A DNA stretch of 6,072 bases, taken from contig NVSZ01000075.1 of the NCBI GenBank assembly GCA_002732845.1, positions 6,236 through 12,307 on the forward strand, read 5' to 3'. The notes beneath the pieces were generated by a model. The model was not told the origin of the DNA. It searched no databases and was given only the letters and a program-made list of their open reading frames with translations. This DNA comes from Rhodospirillaceae bacterium. Lineage in GTDB: Bacteria > Pseudomonadota > Alphaproteobacteria > Rhodospirillales > Magnetovibrionaceae. The translations under genes and the position numbers were made by a program. Positions 4,184 through 6,072 of the stretch are shown piece by piece (positions within the stretch are counted from its first letter, which is position 1; the number at the start of each line of letters is the position of its first letter).

Positions 4184-6072
4184 ATGTCTACTGAGGCTAA
4201 AGCGGCTAAAAAACTCATCGTTGTCGGCAATGGAATGGCGGGTATGCACGCCGTTGAAGAGTTGCTGGATCTTGCTCCTGATCTTTATGAAATCACCGTT
4301 TTTGGGGCCGAGCCTCACGGCAACTATAACCGTATCTTGCTGTCGTTGGTTTTGTCCGGGGAAAAGAAGATTGAAGACATTATGATCAATGACCGGGCTT
4401 GGTATGACGAGCACGGCATCACGCTTCACACCGACACCAAAATTGTACAGATTGAACGTGGATCAAAACGCGTCATCACCGACGACGGGCAAGCTTTTGA
4501 ATACGATCGTTTGTTACTGGCGACCGGGTCCGATCCGGTGATTTTGCCCCTACCCGGCCACGATCTTCCCGGCGTAATTGGTTTTCGCGACATCCACGAT
4601 GTCGACACCATGATCAAAGCCACAAAGGACCACAAAAACGCTGTTGTTATCGGTGGTGGATTGTTGGGGCTGGAAGCCGCAAACGGATTGATGAAACAAG
4701 GCATGGAGGTCACGGTCGTTCACCTGATGGACACCTTGATGGAACGTCAATTGGACGTTACCGCAGGCAAAATGCTTCAGGCCAATTTGGAATCGCGCGG
4801 CCTGAAATTTGCCATGTCGGCGCAAAGTGAAACGATCATGGGCGAAGACCGGGTGACCGGGTTGCGTTTGGCCGATGGCACAGAAATTCCCGCCGATATC
4901 TTGGTCATGGCGGTGGGCATTCGCCCCAACACGACCTTGGCTGCGGATTGCCGTTTGCATTTTGAACGCGGCATTGTGGTCGATGATTCGATGCTGACGT
5001 TTGATCCCAGCATTTACGCCATCGGCGAATGTGTACAGCACAGAGGCATCGCCTATGGCTTGGTCGCGCCCTTGTTTGAACAAGGCCGCGTCGTTGCCAA
5101 CCATTTGGCTGAATTGGGCTTCATCACCTACAAAGGCTCTATGACCTCGACCAAATTGAAAGTCACGGGCATTGATCTGTTTTCCGCCGGGGACTTTATT
5201 GGTGACGATACCACCGAAGACATCGTGTTTAACGATCCCGGCAATGGGTCTTACAAAAAATTGGTCTTGAAAGATGGTGTTATCCAAGGCGCCGTATTAT
5301 ATGGCGACACCGTGGATGGTGCTTGGTATTTCCAATTGATGCGCGATCAAACCGATACCCAGGACATTCGTTCCCACCTGTTGTTCGGACAAAGCCATTT
5401 GGGAGATTCCGGTCACGGCGGCGAAAACGCGGCAGCAAGCCTGCCCGATGATGCCGAAATTTGCGGCTGTAACGGCGTCTGCAAAGGCGATGTGGTCAAA
5501 GCCATCACCGAAAACAACCTGTTCACGTTGGAAGAAGTGCGCGCCCACACCAAAGCGTCATCTTCGTGTGGATCGTGTACGGGGTTGGTGGAACAAATCA
5601 TGGCGTCGACCTTAGGCAGTGATTTTTCGACCTCTGAAAAAGAAAAGCCCGTGTGTGGATGCACGGACTTAACCCACGAAGACGTCCGTGCCGCGATTGT
5701 CGAACAAGACTTAAAAGACATTCCGTCCACCATGCGCTTTTTAAACTGGCAAACTTCGGACGGCTGCCCGACCTGTCGTCCGGCGTTGAACTATTATTTA
5801 TTGTGCGCTTGGCCCGGTGAATATGTGGATGATGCGCGGTCGCGCTTTATCAACGAACGCGCCCATGGCAACATTCAAAAAGACGGCACCTATTCCGTGG
5901 TTCCGCGCATGTGGGGTGGCATTACCACGCCCAAAGAATTGCGCGCCATCGCCGATGTTGCCGATAAATTCAAAATCCCAACCGTTAAAGTCACGGGCGG
6001 CCAGCGCATCGATTTGTTCGGTTACCCGCATGGTACCGATTTCAGCCGCCAGTCCGGCACTGACACGCCCGG
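4184..6072 (+). CDS. nirB: Nitrite reductase [NAD(P)H] large subunit, 3' part outside window
   Basis: NirB reduces nitrite to ammonium in the cytoplasm with electrons from NAD(P)H, passing FAD, [2Fe-2S] and siroheme/[4Fe-4S]. The frame is open from ATG 4184 to the window end (629 codons; full proteins are about 800-850). In order: an FAD Rossmann motif VVGNGMAGMHAVEE (from about residue 13), the substrate-side block GNYNRILLSLVLSGEK, an NAD(P) Rossmann motif AVVIGGGLLGLEAA (153-166), and YAIGECVQHRGIAYGL. Two BFD-type cysteine sets follow: C427/C429/C433 with C462/C465, and C491/C493 with C528/C531. Then comes the first nitrite/sulfite reductase ferredoxin-like half-domain (about 546-613). 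The siroheme domain is not in the window. The ribosome binding site is AAGAGG (4171-4176). From about residue 614 (after QRIDLFG) the sequence stops resembling NirB; see the junction entry. Confidence 0.95.
   Translation, partial: MSTEAKAAKKLIVVGNGMAGMHAVEELLDLAPDLYEITVFGAEPHGNYNRILLSLVLSGEKKIEDIMINDRAWYDEHGITLHTDTKIVQIERGSKRVITDDGQAFEYDRLLLATGSDPVILPLPGHDLPGVIGFRDIHDVDTMIKATKDHKNAVVIGGGLLGLEAANGLMKQGMEVTVVHLMDTLMERQLDVTAGKMLQANLESRGLKFAMSAQSETIMGEDRVTGLRLADGTEIPADILVMAVGIRPNTTLAADCRLHFERGIVVDDSMLTFDPSIYAIGECVQHRGIAYGLVAPLFEQGRVVANHLAELGFITYKGSMTSTKLKVTGIDLFSAGDFIGDDTTEDIVFNDPGNGSYKKLVLKDGVIQGAVLYGDTVDGAWYFQLMRDQTDTQDIRSHLLFGQSHLGDSGHGGENAAASLPDDAEICGCNGVCKGDVVKAITENNLFTLEEVRAHTKASSSCGSCTGLVEQIMASTLGSDFSTSEKEKPVCGCTDLTHEDVRAAIVEQDLKDIPSTMRFLNWQTSDGCPTCRPALNYYLLCAWPGEYVDDARSRFINERAHGNIQKDGTYSVVPRMWGGITTPKELRAIADVADKFKIPTVKVTGGQRIDLFGYPHGTDFSRQSGTDTP
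6002..6072 (-). CDS. Fragment of an MlaE-family ABC transporter permease (chimeric window end)
   Basis: Read on the minus strand from 6070 to 6002, the sequence encodes 23 codons including GLAAEIGTMRVTEQIDAL, preceded by GRVSA. This is the signature region of MlaE (YrbE) permeases, which belong to the Mla phospholipid transport complex of the inner membrane; E. coli MlaE has AEIGLMRATEQL at the same place. After the Leu at 6002-6004 the minus-strand frame becomes the complement of nirB and no longer looks like MlaE. Positions 6002-6022 encode TEQIDAL on the minus strand and QRIDLFG of NirB on the plus strand, so the two genes are joined over this shared 21 bp. The fragment has no start, stop or ribosome binding site in the window. 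Confidence 0.72.

Noticed and set aside
4116..4385. Plus-strand frame beginning just before nirB
   Set aside because: It is out of frame with nirB, begins inside the sigma-54 promoter and gives a protein without known motifs.
4550..5287. Long minus-strand open frame (245 codons) opposite nirB
   Set aside because: It is the complement of a clearly conserved NirB reading; its translation is low in recognisable motifs and has no ribosome binding site.
5798..6031. Minus-strand ORF starting MRVTEQIDAL
   Set aside because: Only its first residues are MlaE-like; the rest is the complement of nirB. It was kept only as evidence for the junction, not as a gene.
1..6072. CRISPR arrays, insertion sequences, tRNA or rRNA genes, toxin-antitoxin or defence systems
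   Set aside because: No repeat-spacer pattern, transposase, terminal repeats, tRNA cloverleaf or defence gene was seen on either strand.

Overview
The window looks like a piece of an alphaproteobacterial chromosome, probably Rhodospirillales-like. This rests on gene style: a CheY-like receiver with the GPDRRRR tail seen in that group, a DUF3047 protein, a GT87 glycosyltransferase and an assimilatory NirB behind a sigma-54 promoter. Intergenic DNA is much more AT-rich than the genes. Both edges cut through genes, and the right edge carries a chimeric junction, so this may be a draft or metagenomic contig.

Layout. (1) 1-468, plus: C-terminal part of an unrecognised protein, closed by a clear intrinsic terminator. 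(2) 642-1238, plus: a stand-alone receiver protein. A 40-codon ORF follows (1285-1407) that resembles the N-terminus of a DUF4197 protein and runs directly into a secreted DUF3047 protein (1410-2063). (3) 2068-3866, minus: a GT87 membrane glycosyltransferase broken by a one-base frameshift near 3606-3620, then a small secreted protein with a carboxypeptidase-regulatory-like fold; this unit converges on the DUF3047 gene with 4 bp between stops. (4) 3867-4183: an AT-rich divergent control region with a perfect 16-bp inverted repeat, a possible IHF site and a textbook -24/-12 (sigma-54) promoter. (5) 4184-6072, plus: nirB, the large subunit of NAD(P)H-dependent nitrite reductase, cut by the window end before its siroheme domain. 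No plus-strand stop occurs in this frame.

The genes do not form one pathway. The nirB promoter structure fits control by an enhancer-binding activator, most plausibly NtrC-type nitrogen control, so nitrite is probably reduced here for assimilation. The GT87 gene and the secreted protein behind it look like an envelope-related unit.

The strongest oddity is at the right edge. NirB similarity stops at about 6022, and the last 71 bases read on the minus strand as a conserved MlaE (lipid-transport permease) segment. The two reading frames share 21 bp, which suggests an assembly misjoin or a rearrangement at a short shared sequence. I see no evidence for a new defence or mobile system here.
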